Below are positions 52,332-64,000 of a stretch of DNA of 64,000 nucleotides, in pieces. The stretch is from an uncultured Collinsella sp. (GTDB lineage Bacteria > Actinomycetota > Coriobacteriia > Coriobacteriales > Coriobacteriaceae), in the NCBI GenBank assembly GCA_900538305.1, contig UPXY01000001.1:62001-126000 (forward strand), written 5' to 3'. A model generated the notes under the pieces. It was not told where the DNA came from. It was given only the letters and a program-made list of their open reading frames with translations, and did not search any database. Position 1 is the first letter of the stretch. The number at the start of each line of letters is the position of its first letter. Made by a program: the position numbers and the translations under genes.

Positions 52332-52336
52332 CGATT

Positions 52337-53780
52337 ATGGCATGTTCAGCATGTACCGGGACATCGAGCGCCGACGGTGCTCCGCTTGTCCAACGAATGC
52401 TCGCGAACACGAGCAAGCAGACGGCGGCACCCGCCGCACTCATGCTCGCAGACGGCACCGTGTTCTATGGCCGAGCGTGCGGAGCACGGGGCACCGCAAC
52501 AGGCGAGGTGTGCTTCAACACGTCTGTCGAGGGGTATTTCGAGGTCTTCACCGATCCGAGCTACGCCGGCCAGATCGTCACCATGACCTACCCGCAGATT
52601 GGCAACTACGGCATCGACCTCGCCGATACGCAAATGGCGCCCGGTATGCCCGCTGAACACCAGGGCAACCAGCAGCCGGCGCTGCGCGGATTGGTGGTGC
52701 ACGACCTGTGCCGCACGCCGTCTAACTGGCGCTCCAGCATCGATGTATCTGAATATCTGGAAGAGCGCGGCATCATCGCCATCGAGGGCATCGACACGCG
52801 CGCGCTCGTACGGCACCTGCGCGATCACGGTGCCCAGAAGGGCATCATCTCGACCGAGATGCTCGACCGCGTCGAGCTTGCGGCGCTGCTCGATGCCGCG
52901 CCGGGTTTGGTGGGCGAAAACCTCGTCAAGACGGTGAGCTGCCATGAGGCCTACCGCTATTACCCTGGTCGCGTGGCGAACGACCATGCGTTCGCGCAGG
53001 CAGATGCCGCTTTGGCGAAGCGCAGCGTAGTGGTATACGACTGCGGCGTGAAGCGCGGGATCCTCGAGGGGCTCGAGCGCGCCGGTTGCGAGCTTACGGT
53101 TGTGCCGTGGGACACGCCCGCCCGCGACATCCTCGCTCTCCAGCCCGACGGCGTGTTTCTTTCGAACGGCCCGGGAGACCCGGATGCCGTGACCGAGACC
53201 TATGAACAGGTGCGCGCGCTCATGGGCAAGGTGCCCATGTTCGGCATCTGCCTGGGGCATCAGATGGTGAGCCTCGCGGCGGGTGGCCGCATGGAGAAGC
53301 TCAAGTACGGCCACCGCGGCGGCAACCACCCCGTCATGAATCTCATCACGCGCCGTGTGGAGATTACCGCGCAAAACCATGGCTTCAACCTTGTATTCCC
53401 CAGCTTGGGCACGCTCGTCCCGGAGCTTTCCGGCGGTGTGGCCGAGCATCCCGTGGGTCCGGACGGCACGGCGGACACGGGTGATCTGCGCTTCTGGGCG
53501 GAGCGCGGCGTAGCTCCCGTCGTGGAGAACGAGCGCTTCGGGCGCATCCGGCTCACGCACGTGAATCTGAACGACGGCACCGCCGAGGGCATCCAGTTCC
53601 TCGACGCGCCGGTATTCTCGGTGCAATACCACCCCGAAGCTTCGCCCGGGCCTACGGACGCGCACTATCTCTTCACCGCGTTTGCCCAGCTCATAGACGG
53701 CAAGCCGGATTATTTGGACATCGACATCGCGCGCGACCGCCTCGCCGGCTGGCGCTTTGGTACCGCCGAGGAGGTCGCTC

Positions 53781-53788
<8 letters not shown>
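52337..53788 (+). CDS. carA: Carbamoyl-phosphate synthase small subunit
   Basis: A 483-residue glutamine amidotransferase subunit that supplies ammonia to CarB for pyrimidine and arginine synthesis. It is longer than usual because of a ~30-residue N-terminal leader before ALMLADGTVFYG. GEVCFNTSVEGYFEVFTDPSYAGQ is typical (in parts). The class I nucleophile is GICLGHQ, and the catalytic His-Glu lies in VQYHPEASPGP. The ATG at 52337 is supported by AAGGAG and the PyrR-like element. It overlaps carB by eight bases. Confidence 0.94.
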
Positions 53789-57065
<3,277 letters not shown>

Positions 57066-57070
57066 CGCTA

Positions 57071-57083
57071 TTCCAGGGGTTTT
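57071..57083. promoter_or_regulatory. CCAGGGG motif after carB
   Basis: TTCCAGGGGTTTTA resembles one arm of the palindromes found around the LuxR-amidohydrolase locus. It lies at the 3' end of the LuxR gene, inside a weak AGCGC...GCGCT hairpin. It may be coincidental. Confidence 0.3.
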
Positions 57084-57102
57084 AAGCGCTGCAACCGTCG
57101 CC

Positions 57103-57999
57103 TTACCGCCCCTCGAAGAGGTCGATAAGTTCCTGCTGGCTGTGGATGCCGAGCTTAGCGTAGATGTGACGGGTGTGCGTCTTCACGGTGTTTCGTGAGA
57201 TGACGAGTCGCTCTTGGATGTATGTGCCGTTTCTGCCGCGTGCGAGCATGGTGGCGATCTCCTGCTCGCGCGCGGTGAGGTCGTAGTCCCGTGCGAGCAT
57301 GGTGATGAGGCTCACTTCGCCGGACGCTTCAGCTTCATCGCTCACGTCCCCCTCATCGCTGGCGCCCGCGCTGGTGCCCGCGCCCGCTCCGTCGTCGTCC
57401 GAGCCGGCTGCGTGTACGGGATGCTCGGCCACCCTAGGCCTGCGTGCAGGGGCAATCTCCTGGAAAAAGCGCGTGAAGCTGAAGTTCCGAAGCGCCACAA
57501 ACACATATGCGATGATGACGAGCGCGATCGTTGCCGTTACGAGCTCCATGGCTTCACCTGGCGCGATGCGCTCGAGCGGCGCCACGAAACCATGCACCGA
57601 CGCGCCGATAGCGGAACCGCACGAGGAAAGCGCGGAGCCCGTCGCGGCGAAGATGATGGCGCCAGAGGGGTTGCGCGCACCCATGCACGCAAGGACGGAG
57701 AGCATGAAGGCATAAAACGACTGGGAGCCAATGGTGAGCAGGCAAAACGAGAGGTCGCCGGCGGCATTGCCCGCAGGCAGAAAGAGGAAGCCGGCGAGCA
57801 CGGTGAGGGAGCACCACGCAAAGAGGGTGTCCTCGGTGAAGGCGCGGCGGCGCGTGTTCGCTTCGGCGGGGAGCGTAGTTCCCACGTGCTCATGGGCCTC
57901 GGCTCGCCCGCCCCTCGGCTCGTCATCCCCTGGGAAGAGCCGCGTCATCCCCACAAGGCCAACGAGCAGCACGCCGATGAGCGCATAGTGTACAGGCAA
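57103..57999 (-). pseudogene. LuxR-type membrane regulator, C-terminal part (frameshifted)
   Basis: About 298 codons holding the second half of a polytopic membrane sensor (helices LIGVLLVGLVGM, FAWCSLTVLAGFLFL, LVTATIALVIIAYVFVAL), an acidic linker and a C-terminal LuxR helix-turn-helix (LTAREQEIATMLARG, ISRNTVKTHTRHIYAKLG). The frame begins only with a TTG inside the T-run at 57998-58001. There is no separate ribosome site, so it is the continuation of the upstream reading frame after a one-base shift rather than an independent gene. Confidence 0.8.
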
Positions 58000-58727
58000 A
58001 AGCTGACCGCGCTCAGGCTCGTCACGAAGCCGAAGGTCGACTCGAAGAGGAAGATGCAGCCGTACATATGGCTGATGAGCGGCACGAACGAGAACGGGTT
58101 GGTGACTTCAAGCGCATGGGCGCTCGGCTGCTCGCGAATCTCTTGCAGCGTGCTGCGGGCGCCCAGGGTACCTAGCGCAAGAAGCATGAGCTGGCAGATG
58201 ACGAGCGACGTCAGCGGCGCGGCGAGCGCGATGGGGCGCAACGCGATCATAACCAGATAGGAGAGGCCGACGCCCGCGCACGCACAGCCAATGAGCAGGC
58301 GCTCGTCCCCAGCTTGCGAAAGCGCGATGATACCGACCACCGTTGCCCACGTACGTGCGGCGTTCAGAAGGAGGTCGGCCGTGAGGTACCATGCGACCCC
58401 TGCATCGCCCGGGGTCTGCGGCAAACCAGATAACCAAAGCGCCGTGCCCAGCGCTAAGAGCGCGACCGAAACCAAGCTCGCAGCGGGATGCGCGATGAAG
58501 CGCGGACGCCGCTGCGCGAGGAAGGCGAGTGGAATGAACAGCAAGCCGGAAATAAAGATGGAGATCGTGAGCGGTTGGTTGGGAATCGAGAGAAGCAGGC
58601 TGTCGTTTCGAAGCATCGTTGAGAGGGAGGTGAGTCCCACGCATGCCGTCGCGACGGCGGCGCGTGGAAACGTCATGTCGGCCGTGCCGGTTGCGCCGCT
58701 TTCTGCCGTGGTGCTTTTCACGCTCAT
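57945..58727 (-). pseudogene. LuxR-type membrane regulator, N-terminal part (frameshifted)
   Basis: About 260 codons from the ATG at 58727 (GGAGG six bases upstream). It encodes roughly six membrane helices, for example ISIFISGLLFIPLAFLA and SLVSVALLALGTALWL. It ends soon after SLSAVSFCL with an out-of-frame tail. Adding one T to the TTTT at 58001-57998 would give SFLPVHYALIG and join it to the LuxR-HTH part. The restored product (~520 residues) has the form of the membrane-LuxR regulators common in Coriobacteriia. A true mutation, a sequencing error or a programmed shift are all possible. Confidence 0.8.
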
Positions 58728-58776
58728 GCAAACCCTCCTCTCTGCCGCCTGCGGTCTAACCCATGCCGCCCACCCT

Positions 58777-58792
58777 CACACCCAGGGGGTGA
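58777..58792. promoter_or_regulatory. CCC/GGG palindrome upstream of the LuxR gene
   Basis: ACACCCAGGGGGTGAT lies 50 bases upstream of the LuxR start and contains a CACCC...GGGTG dyad. It shares the ACCCC/GGGGT pattern of the sites at 58968 and 61813, so it is a candidate autoregulatory operator. Confidence 0.45.
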
Positions 58793-58967
58793 TTTTGCAG
58801 GTCAAGGCCATTAAATCTTATGTGCGCGACAGAAATGCCGTGCGCAAAGCATACCATGGTCACAGCTGGCGCGACGAGCTTTCTTGGCGCTCCGCGTAGC
58901 GAAAGAGGAGTCGCTATGCGGGGTGGCATACCGCGCTTACGGTTTGGGTGTCGGCTTAGTGCAAAAC

Positions 58968-58979
58968 AACCCCGGGGTT
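58968..58979. promoter_or_regulatory. CCCCGGGG palindrome upstream of the M20 gene
   Basis: AACCCCGGGGTT is a perfect 12-bp palindrome, 43 bases before the amidohydrolase start, flanked by AAAAC and TTTTTGG. It is a candidate operator shared with the neighbouring sites. The rest of the 58728-59022 gap shows no gene. Confidence 0.5.
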
Positions 58980-59022
58980 TTTGGATGGGGTTTGAACGTT
59001 TGACGAGTAGATGGGAGCATGC

Positions 59023-60219
59023 ATGCAGCAAATCATCGAAGAGGCCAAGGCGCTCCAAGAGCGCATCGTCGAGGATCGTCGGTGGCTTCATCAGCATCCG
59101 GAGCTCGGGTTCGAGCTTCCCGAGACCGTCGCCTACGTGCGCGGCAGGCTCGAGGACATGGGCTATGAGGTCACGGAACCCTGCGAGGGCGGCTTGCTCA
59201 CGCAGATCGGCGATCCCGTTGCTGGCCCCTGCGTGCTTCTGCGCGCCGACATGGATGCGCTGCCGGTAGTGGAGGAGACGGGACTCGCCTTCGCCTCCAC
59301 GAACGGCAACATGCACGCGTGCGGTCATGACACCCACACCGCCATGCTGCTGGGCGCGGCGCAGATCCTGAAGAACCACGAGTCTGAGCTCAAGGGTTGC
59401 GTCAAGCTGCTGTTCCAGCCCGACGAAGAGGGCTGCGCGCCGGTGGACACCACGGGTGGCGACGAGGTGCTTGCGGCCGGCGTGCTCGAGGATCCCAAGG
59501 TCGATGCCGTCGCATCGCTCCACATCATGACGCCGGACTTCGCCTCCGGTGCTGTGGTGACGCGTCCGGGCACCATCTTCTCGTCCATCGACGACATCGA
59601 CATCCAGATTCAAGGCCGTGGCGCCCATGGCTCCACGCCGAACATGGGCATCGACCCCATCAATATCGCCTGCCATATCTACCAGGGCGTTCAGAATTAC
59701 ATCGCCCGTGAGCTCGACCCCACGCAGGTGTGCGTCGCCACGTTCGGCAAGATCGAGGCCGGCCGCGCCGCGAACGTGATCCCCGATACCGCGCACATGC
59801 TCGGCACGCTGCGCACGCAGTCCGCCGAGGTGCGCAGCCGCTTCAAGGAGCGCGTGACGGCTATGTGCGAGGACATCGCGCATGCCTTCGGCGGCACCGC
59901 GACCGTTCAGTTCCTGCGCGGCGTGCCCAACACCTACAATGACCCCGCGCTCACCGAGGAGCTCGTGGGGTACGCGACCGAGCTTTTCGGCCAGGACATG
60001 GTACAGGAGATGGAGAAGCCCTTCCCCGGTACGGACGACCTCGCCGTGCTCTCGCAAGCCTGCCCCACCACGTACTTCGTGCTCGGCGCGCCGGTCGAGG
60101 GCACCACGGACTGCGGTATGCATCATCCCGGCGTGCAGTTCGACGAGGGCGTGTTCTGGCGCGGTACGGCGCTTTTGGCGAATAGTGCCCTCGAGTACCT
60201 GAACGCCCGCGCCTCGTAG
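59023..60219 (+). CDS. M20 family amidohydrolase
   Basis: A 398-residue zinc hydrolase of the HipO/AbgB/aminoacylase group, which removes acyl or similar groups from amino acids or peptides. Metal-site motifs are LLRADMDALPV, HACGHDTHTAMLLG, FQPDEEGCAP and the C-terminal MHHPGVQFDEG. The ATG at 59023 is preferred because GGGAG lies five bases upstream; ATG 59011 is in frame too. It is followed by a YfcC-type transporter, which suggests import and hydrolysis of an amino-acid conjugate. Confidence 0.9.
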   Translation: MQQIIEEAKALQERIVEDRRWLHQHPELGFELPETVAYVRGRLEDMGYEVTEPCEGGLLTQIGDPVAGPCVLLRADMDALPVVEETGLAFASTNGNMHACGHDTHTAMLLGAAQILKNHESELKGCVKLLFQPDEEGCAPVDTTGGDEVLAAGVLEDPKVDAVASLHIMTPDFASGAVVTRPGTIFSSIDDIDIQIQGRGAHGSTPNMGIDPINIACHIYQGVQNYIARELDPTQVCVATFGKIEAGRAANVIPDTAHMLGTLRTQSAEVRSRFKERVTAMCEDIAHAFGGTATVQFLRGVPNTYNDPALTEELVGYATELFGQDMVQEMEKPFPGTDDLAVLSQACPTTYFVLGAPVEGTTDCGMHHPGVQFDEGVFWRGTALLANSALEYLNARAS

Positions 60220-60267
60220 CTCGAGCGCACTATGCAGTGAATAGCCAGGTAGAAGGAAAGGACTCCC

Positions 60268-61731
60268 ATGGCAGAGGCAACTAAGAAGAAAAAGAAGCGG
60301 GGCATGCCCAATTCGTTCACGATCCTCTTCATCTGCCTCATCGCGGTCGCCGCGGTGACGTGGATCGTGAGCATGTTCTCGCCCGATGTTACACCCGCTA
60401 CCCTTGCCGACATCACGACAGCGCCCTTCCTGGGCTTCTCGAGCGCGCTTCAGGTCTGCGTGTTCGTTATGGTGCTGGGCGGTTTTCTCGCCATCGTGAA
60501 CAAGACGGGCGCGCTCGATGCCGGCATCGCGGTGCTCGTGCGCAAGCTCGGCGACCGGGATACGCTGCTCATCCCCGTGATGATGATCCTGTTTGGCATC
60601 TGCGGCTCGACATACGGCATGATGGAGGAGACGGTTCCGTTCTACATCCTCCTCGCTTCCGTGACGTTCGCGATGGGTTTCGACACCATGGTGGGCTCGC
60701 TCATCGTGTTGCTGGGCGCCGGCCTTGGATGCCTGGGCTCTACGGTGAACCCGTTCTCGGTGGGCGTGGCGACGGCCGCCCTCACCGACATGGGCATCGC
60801 GGTGAACCAGGGTCTCGTTATCGCGCTCGGTTTCGTGCTTTTCATCGTGGGCGAGCTCATGGGTATCATCTTCGTCATGCGCTACGCCAAGAAGGTCAAG
60901 GCGGATCGCTCGAATTCGATCATGCCGCCCGAGCAGCTCGCTGCGGCAGAGGCCGAATATGGCGAGAAGGACGGCGCGATGAGCGAAGGTGAGCCCAAGG
61001 TGACTGGCACGCAGAAGGCGGTGCTCGCGCTCTTCGCCCTCTCCTTCGTGGTGATGATCGTTTCCTTCGTGCCGTGGGAGAGCTTCGGCGTGAACATCTT
61101 TGCCCTGGGTGGCACGGCCGACGACCCCTCAACCGCATGGAGCGCCATCCTCACCGGATTGCCGCTTGGCCAGTGGTACTTCACCGAGGTGGGCGTCTGG
61201 TTCTTCCTCATGGCGATCGTGATCGGCATCATCGCCAAGATGGACGATAACGAGCTTGTCGGTACGTTTATCGGCGGTGCGGCCGACATGGTTTCCACCG
61301 CGCTCGTCATCGCCGTGGCGCGCGGTATCTCGGTGCTCATGGCTGCAACCGGCCTCGACCTGTGGGTGCTCAACACCGCGGCGGCTGCTCTCGAGGGCGT
61401 CTCGGCCGCGATCTTCGCTCCCGCGAGCTATGCGCTCTACTACGTGCTTTCGTTCCTCATCCCGTCGAGCTCCGGCATGGCGACGATGTCCATGCCCATC
61501 ATGGGCCCCTTGGCGGACAGCCTGGGCTTCTCCGTCGAGGCCATGATCATGATCTACGTGGCGGCGCACGGCGTGGTGGTGCTCTTTGCCCCCACCAACG
61601 GCGTTATCATCGCTGGCCTCGAGCTCGCGAAGACGAGTTACGCCACGTTCATGAAGCTCTGCGCGAAGTTCTTCGTGGTGCTCACGATCGTCATCGGCGT
61701 GGTGCTTACCGCGATGATGCTCCTGCTGTAG
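60268..61731 (+). CDS. YfcC/DcuC-type membrane transporter
   Basis: A 487-residue polytopic carrier with about eleven to twelve helices and a short Lys-rich N-terminus (MAEATKKKKKRGM). Family-like segments are GGFLAIVNKTGALDAGI, GICGSTYGMMEETVPFY and PSSSGMATMSMPIMGPLAD. The YfcC/ArcD-like group moves amino acids, peptides or C4-dicarboxylates. It lies 48 bases after the M20 gene with AAGGAAAGGA before the ATG, so the two form one operon. Confidence 0.88.
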   Translation: MAEATKKKKKRGMPNSFTILFICLIAVAAVTWIVSMFSPDVTPATLADITTAPFLGFSSALQVCVFVMVLGGFLAIVNKTGALDAGIAVLVRKLGDRDTLLIPVMMILFGICGSTYGMMEETVPFYILLASVTFAMGFDTMVGSLIVLLGAGLGCLGSTVNPFSVGVATAALTDMGIAVNQGLVIALGFVLFIVGELMGIIFVMRYAKKVKADRSNSIMPPEQLAAAEAEYGEKDGAMSEGEPKVTGTQKAVLALFALSFVVMIVSFVPWESFGVNIFALGGTADDPSTAWSAILTGLPLGQWYFTEVGVWFFLMAIVIGIIAKMDDNELVGTFIGGAADMVSTALVIAVARGISVLMAATGLDLWVLNTAAAALEGVSAAIFAPASYALYYVLSFLIPSSSGMATMSMPIMGPLADSLGFSVEAMIMIYVAAHGVVVLFAPTNGVIIAGLELAKTSYATFMKLCAKFFVVLTIVIGVVLTAMMLLL

Positions 61732-61747
61732 AGCGGAGATGTGCATT

Positions 61748-61761
61748 TACCCTAGGGGTTG
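61748..61761. promoter_or_regulatory. CCCTAGGGG motif after the transporter
   Basis: TTACCCTAGGGGTT belongs to the same family of CCCC/GGGG dyads. It lies between the transporter stop and its terminator. It could be a fourth binding site for the local regulator. Confidence 0.4.
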
Positions 61762-61770
61762 TATTACATG

Positions 61771-61802
61771 CGGGGCTCGGCGCATCGTCGAGCCCCGCTT
61801 TG
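61771..61802 (+). terminator. Terminator of the M20-transporter operon
   Basis: GCGGGGCTCG and CGAGCCCCGC form a perfect ten-bp stem with a nine-base loop, followed by TTT. Confidence 0.8.
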
Positions 61803-61812
61803 CTGTGAGATG

Positions 61813-61837
61813 TAAAATAACCCCTGGGGTAATTTTA
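61813..61837. promoter_or_regulatory. Long CCCC/GGGG palindrome before the HTH gene
   Basis: TAAAATAACCCC, a central T, and GGGGTAATTTTA form a 25-bp palindrome with one mismatch. It ends 18 bases before the ATG of the small HTH gene and is the best copy of the motif in this locus. It may overlap that gene's promoter. Confidence 0.6.
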
Positions 61838-61855
61838 CCTGCGAGGAGAGGAAGT

Positions 61856-62254
61856 ATGGCTTTGGCGCGCGGCGCGCGATACGACGATGACGTGCGGCGG
61901 CGGGCGGTCGAGCTCTTCGCTGACGGCGCGGGGCGACGCATTGTTGCTCGTGAGCTTGGTATTCCAGAAGCTACCGCCAGGCAGTGGGCGCACGCTTTTG
62001 CAGTAGATGGCGAACAGGGCGTGTTGAACGCTGGAGCGACGCGTGCCTCCTACGACCTAGAGACAAAGCTCGACGCCGTGCGCGACCACCTCGACCGCGG
62101 TAAGTCGATCCGCGAGGTCATGGTGAAATACCACATCGCCAGCGAGTCCTCGATCAAGTTATGGTGTAGAGCGTACCGGCGCGAGGGAGCCGAGGGGCTC
62201 GAGCCGAAGCGGCGCGGTCGCCCACCGAAGAGCGAGGCGGGCACACGCGCGTGA
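61856..62254 (+). CDS. Small HTH protein resembling IS3-type OrfA
   Basis: A 132-residue protein with two helix-turn-helix units. The first is in YDDDVRRRAVELFADGAG...VARELGIPEATARQWAHAF. The second is in SIREVMVKYHIASESSIKLWCRAYRREG. A basic tail follows (EPKRRGRPPKSEAG). This is the pattern of transposase OrfA or HTH_28 proteins, but no OrfB or terminal inverted repeats are visible. It could be an orphan transposase fragment or a domesticated regulator. GAGGAGAGG precedes the ATG, and a strong palindrome sits just upstream. Confidence 0.7.
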   Translation: MALARGARYDDDVRRRAVELFADGAGRRIVARELGIPEATARQWAHAFAVDGEQGVLNAGATRASYDLETKLDAVRDHLDRGKSIREVMVKYHIASESSIKLWCRAYRREGAEGLEPKRRGRPPKSEAGTRA

Positions 62255-62393
62255 CGCGAACCTGAACTTCATATGATACTCATTCACTAGCATTATTATC
62301 GGCTGTGCGACGTGCTAACATGAGCTGCAGTTATGGGAGGACGCGGCGGCGTGCATCTGGCCTTGCCGCACCCAAGCACGAGAAAGGATACCC

Positions 62394-63578
62394 ATGCTCA
62401 ACGCGATTGAGATCTCGCCGAAGGTTTGGTGGGTCGGCGGCCTCGACTGGAACGAGCGCCAGTTCCACGGCTACACCACCGAGCGCGGCATCACCTACAA
62501 CGCCTACCTCATCTTGGACGAGACCGTGACGCTTATCGATACGGCGAAGTCGACGTTCACCGACGAGTTCGTGCAGCGCATCTCGCAGGTTGTCGACCCC
62601 GCGAAGATCGAGCTCATCGTGACGAACCACGTGGAGATGGATCACTCCGGCAGCCTTCCCGCAATCCACCGCCTCGCGCCGAATGCCCGTATCGTGGCGA
62701 GCGCGCCTGCCGGTGTGAACGAGATTCGCGCGCATTACGGCATCGAGGTCGAGGGCGTGAAGACCGGCGATTCCATCTGCATTGGCGAGCGCACGCTCCA
62801 CTTCGTGCAGACCCCCATGGTGCACTGGCCGGACAACATGGTCACCTGGTGCCCGGAGGACGGCATTCTCTTCTCGAACGATGCCTTTGGCCAGCACTTC
62901 GCCACCACGAAGCGCTTCGACGACGAGAACGACCTCTGTGAGGTGTTCAAGCAGGCCAAGAAGTACTATGCGAACATCGTGTGGCCCTATGGCGCCCAGG
63001 TGCAGAAGGCCATGGCGGCCCTCGGGGGTCTCGATATCCGCCTCATCGCTCCCTCGCACGGCGTGATCTGGCGCAGCCATATCCCAGAGATCCTCGAGAA
63101 GTACCAGGCGTGGAGCACATACCAGACCGAGGAGAAGGCCGTCGTGGTGTTCGACTCCATGTGGCACTCCACCGAGAAGATGGCGCGCGAGATCTGCGAC
63201 GCGTTTATCAAGGAGGGCGTGACGGCGCAGCTCATCGATGTGAAGACCACGCATATCTCCGATATCATGCTCTACCTCTGCGACGCTCGCTATGTGGCGT
63301 GCGGATCGCCCACGCTCAACTCGAACATGATGCCCACCATGGCGAGCTTCCTCACCTACCTGCGCGGCCTTTCGCCTAAGAACGACCAGCGCATCGGCAT
63401 CGCCTTCGGTTCCTACGGCTGGGCGCCGCTCGGCCCCAAGCAGGTCTACGCCGAGATGGAGAACATGAAGTTCAACATGGCGTGCCCTGTCGTGGCGCAG
63501 CAGTGGATTCCGAGCGAGGAGAACCTCGCCGAGCTGCAGGCTACCGTGACGAAGATCATTGAGGATGCCCGCGCGTAG
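62394..63578 (+). CDS. fprA: FprA-type diiron flavoprotein
   Basis: A 394-residue A-type flavoprotein that reduces O2 to water or NO to N2O in anaerobes. The beta-lactamase-like domain has the diiron ligands in TNHVEMDHSG, VHWPDNM, LFSNDAFGQH and PSHGVIW. The C-terminal flavodoxin domain begins near residue 255 (VVVFDSMWHSTEKMA) and contains ACGSPTLNSNM and AFGSYGWA. The ATG follows GAAAGGA. A long AT-rich stretch precedes it. A role in oxygen or NO defence fits an obligate anaerobe. Confidence 0.93.
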   Translation: MLNAIEISPKVWWVGGLDWNERQFHGYTTERGITYNAYLILDETVTLIDTAKSTFTDEFVQRISQVVDPAKIELIVTNHVEMDHSGSLPAIHRLAPNARIVASAPAGVNEIRAHYGIEVEGVKTGDSICIGERTLHFVQTPMVHWPDNMVTWCPEDGILFSNDAFGQHFATTKRFDDENDLCEVFKQAKKYYANIVWPYGAQVQKAMAALGGLDIRLIAPSHGVIWRSHIPEILEKYQAWSTYQTEEKAVVVFDSMWHSTEKMAREICDAFIKEGVTAQLIDVKTTHISDIMLYLCDARYVACGSPTLNSNMMPTMASFLTYLRGLSPKNDQRIGIAFGSYGWAPLGPKQVYAEMENMKFNMACPVVAQQWIPSEENLAELQATVTKIIEDARA

Positions 63579-63608
63579 CCTTTCGTACCAGCACGGGTGA
63601 TGCAAAAC

Positions 63609-63652
63609 GACCGTTGCAGGTGGCCTCTTGGCTCCTGCAACGGTCTTTTTTT
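63609..63652 (+). terminator. Terminator after the FprA gene
   Basis: GACCGTTGCAGG and CCTGCAACGGTC form a perfect 12-bp stem, followed by seven T. Confidence 0.95.
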
Positions 63653-63837
63653 CGAACTGCGGCTGCGGCAGGCGATCCCGTGCTGGTGTGGTATCGGGAA
63701 CAATCCAGATGGGAATGGCCGTTCACAGCCGATTATCGACCGTACACCGTGTGATTTCGCTACAATAGGTAAAAGTTTGGAGTTGTGTGGAGACGCCCCG
63801 AGCTACAACTTGATCACCTCGATAGAGGAGGAGACGC

Positions 63838-64000
63838 ATGGGTCTTATTGCGGCACTCGTCTTCATGCCGCTCGCTGTAGCGGTATTGCTTATGCTGTTC
63901 CGCACCGATCGCGTACGCGACGTCATCGTGGTGGGGTCCGCCGCGATTATCGCCGTGGTGAGCGTCGCGACAGCGGTGGCATATCTGGGCAAGCCGACGA
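63838..64000 (+). CDS. N-terminus of a membrane protein, possibly complex I/hydrogenase type
   Basis: The ATG at 63838, with GAGGAGGAGA upstream, opens 54 codons before the window ends. They encode two hydrophobic helices (LIAALVFMPLAVAVLLMLF and DVIVVGSAAIIAVVSVATAVAYL) around FRTDRVRD. The pattern resembles the start of proton-pumping NuoL/NuoM-type or hydrogenase membrane subunits, but too little is visible to be sure. TACAAT at about 63761 may be a -10. Confidence 0.5.
   Translation, partial: MGLIAALVFMPLAVAVLLMLFRTDRVRDVIVVGSAAIIAVVSVATAVAYLGKPT

Noticed and set aside
57103..58727. Two independent genes, a membrane protein and a LuxR protein
   Set aside because: The second frame has no ribosome site, starts with TTG within a T-run, and both halves join into one typical membrane LuxR protein if one T is added.
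62255..62393. Fur-like box upstream of the FprA gene
   Set aside because: An AT-rich stretch near 62272-62300 loosely resembles GATAAT half-sites, but mismatches are too many and the spacing is wrong for a supported call.

Overview
The window is a G+C-rich stretch of a low-complexity-operon Gram-positive chromosome centred on the replication origin. It looks actinobacterial. The best guess is class Coriobacteriia (Collinsella or a close relative). The reasons are the gene set around dnaA, consensus parS sites, paired WYL regulators, a galactitol-type PTS, a membrane-spanning LuxR regulator next to a transporter, and a sortase-anchored adhesin. This assignment is inference from gene content and was not checked by any search.

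Origin region (1-16.2 kb). To the left of about 10.6 kb all genes run leftward: a GHKL-ATPase/winged-helix protein, dnaA, dnaN, recF, a DUF721 protein, gyrB and gyrA (cut by the window edge). To the right all run rightward: rpmH, rnpA, yidD, yidC, jag, rsmG, parA, parB and a small membrane protein. DnaA-box-like motifs lie in the two gaps that flank the dnaA block. Two perfect parS palindromes precede parA. The jag-parB part is visibly more AT-rich than its surroundings.

Housekeeping block (16.2-26.5 kb): rlmN and ddl are divergent. ddl is followed directly by an exonuclease-helicase of the DinG type, then two overlapping leftward WYL regulators, a large M28-peptidase-like membrane protein split by a long acidic insertion, and a 51-residue membrane protein.

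Surface and tRNA block (26.5-32.2 kb): a class-B-type sortase and a 1461-residue Cna-B/SpaA-type adhesin with an LAQTG anchor form one leftward operon. They are followed by tRNA-Ile(GAT) and tRNA-Ala(TGC) without rRNA genes.

Carbohydrate and transport blocks. At 32.4-38.7 kb a GntR/UTRA regulator precedes a TPI-like protein, a YjbQ protein, PTS IIB and IIC, a membrane protein, a class II aldolase and an EIIA. At 39.0-41.7 kb there is an ABC exporter and a single-pass membrane protein. At 41.8-44.4 kb there is a pyridoxal-kinase-type gene and an AbiEi/nuclease-like gene flanked on both sides by three 51-bp direct repeats. At 44.6-51.9 kb a LacI regulator is divergent from an oxidoreductase, a TIM-barrel isomerase and a CUT2-type sugar ABC importer.

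Nucleotide and peptide blocks. At 52.3-57.1 kb carA-carB follow a PyrR-binding-like leader that overlaps the carA ribosome site. At 57.1-62.3 kb a frameshifted membrane LuxR regulator, an M20 amidohydrolase, a YfcC-type transporter and a small HTH protein share repeated CCCC/GGGG palindromes. The window ends with an FprA-type diiron flavoprotein and the start of a membrane protein.
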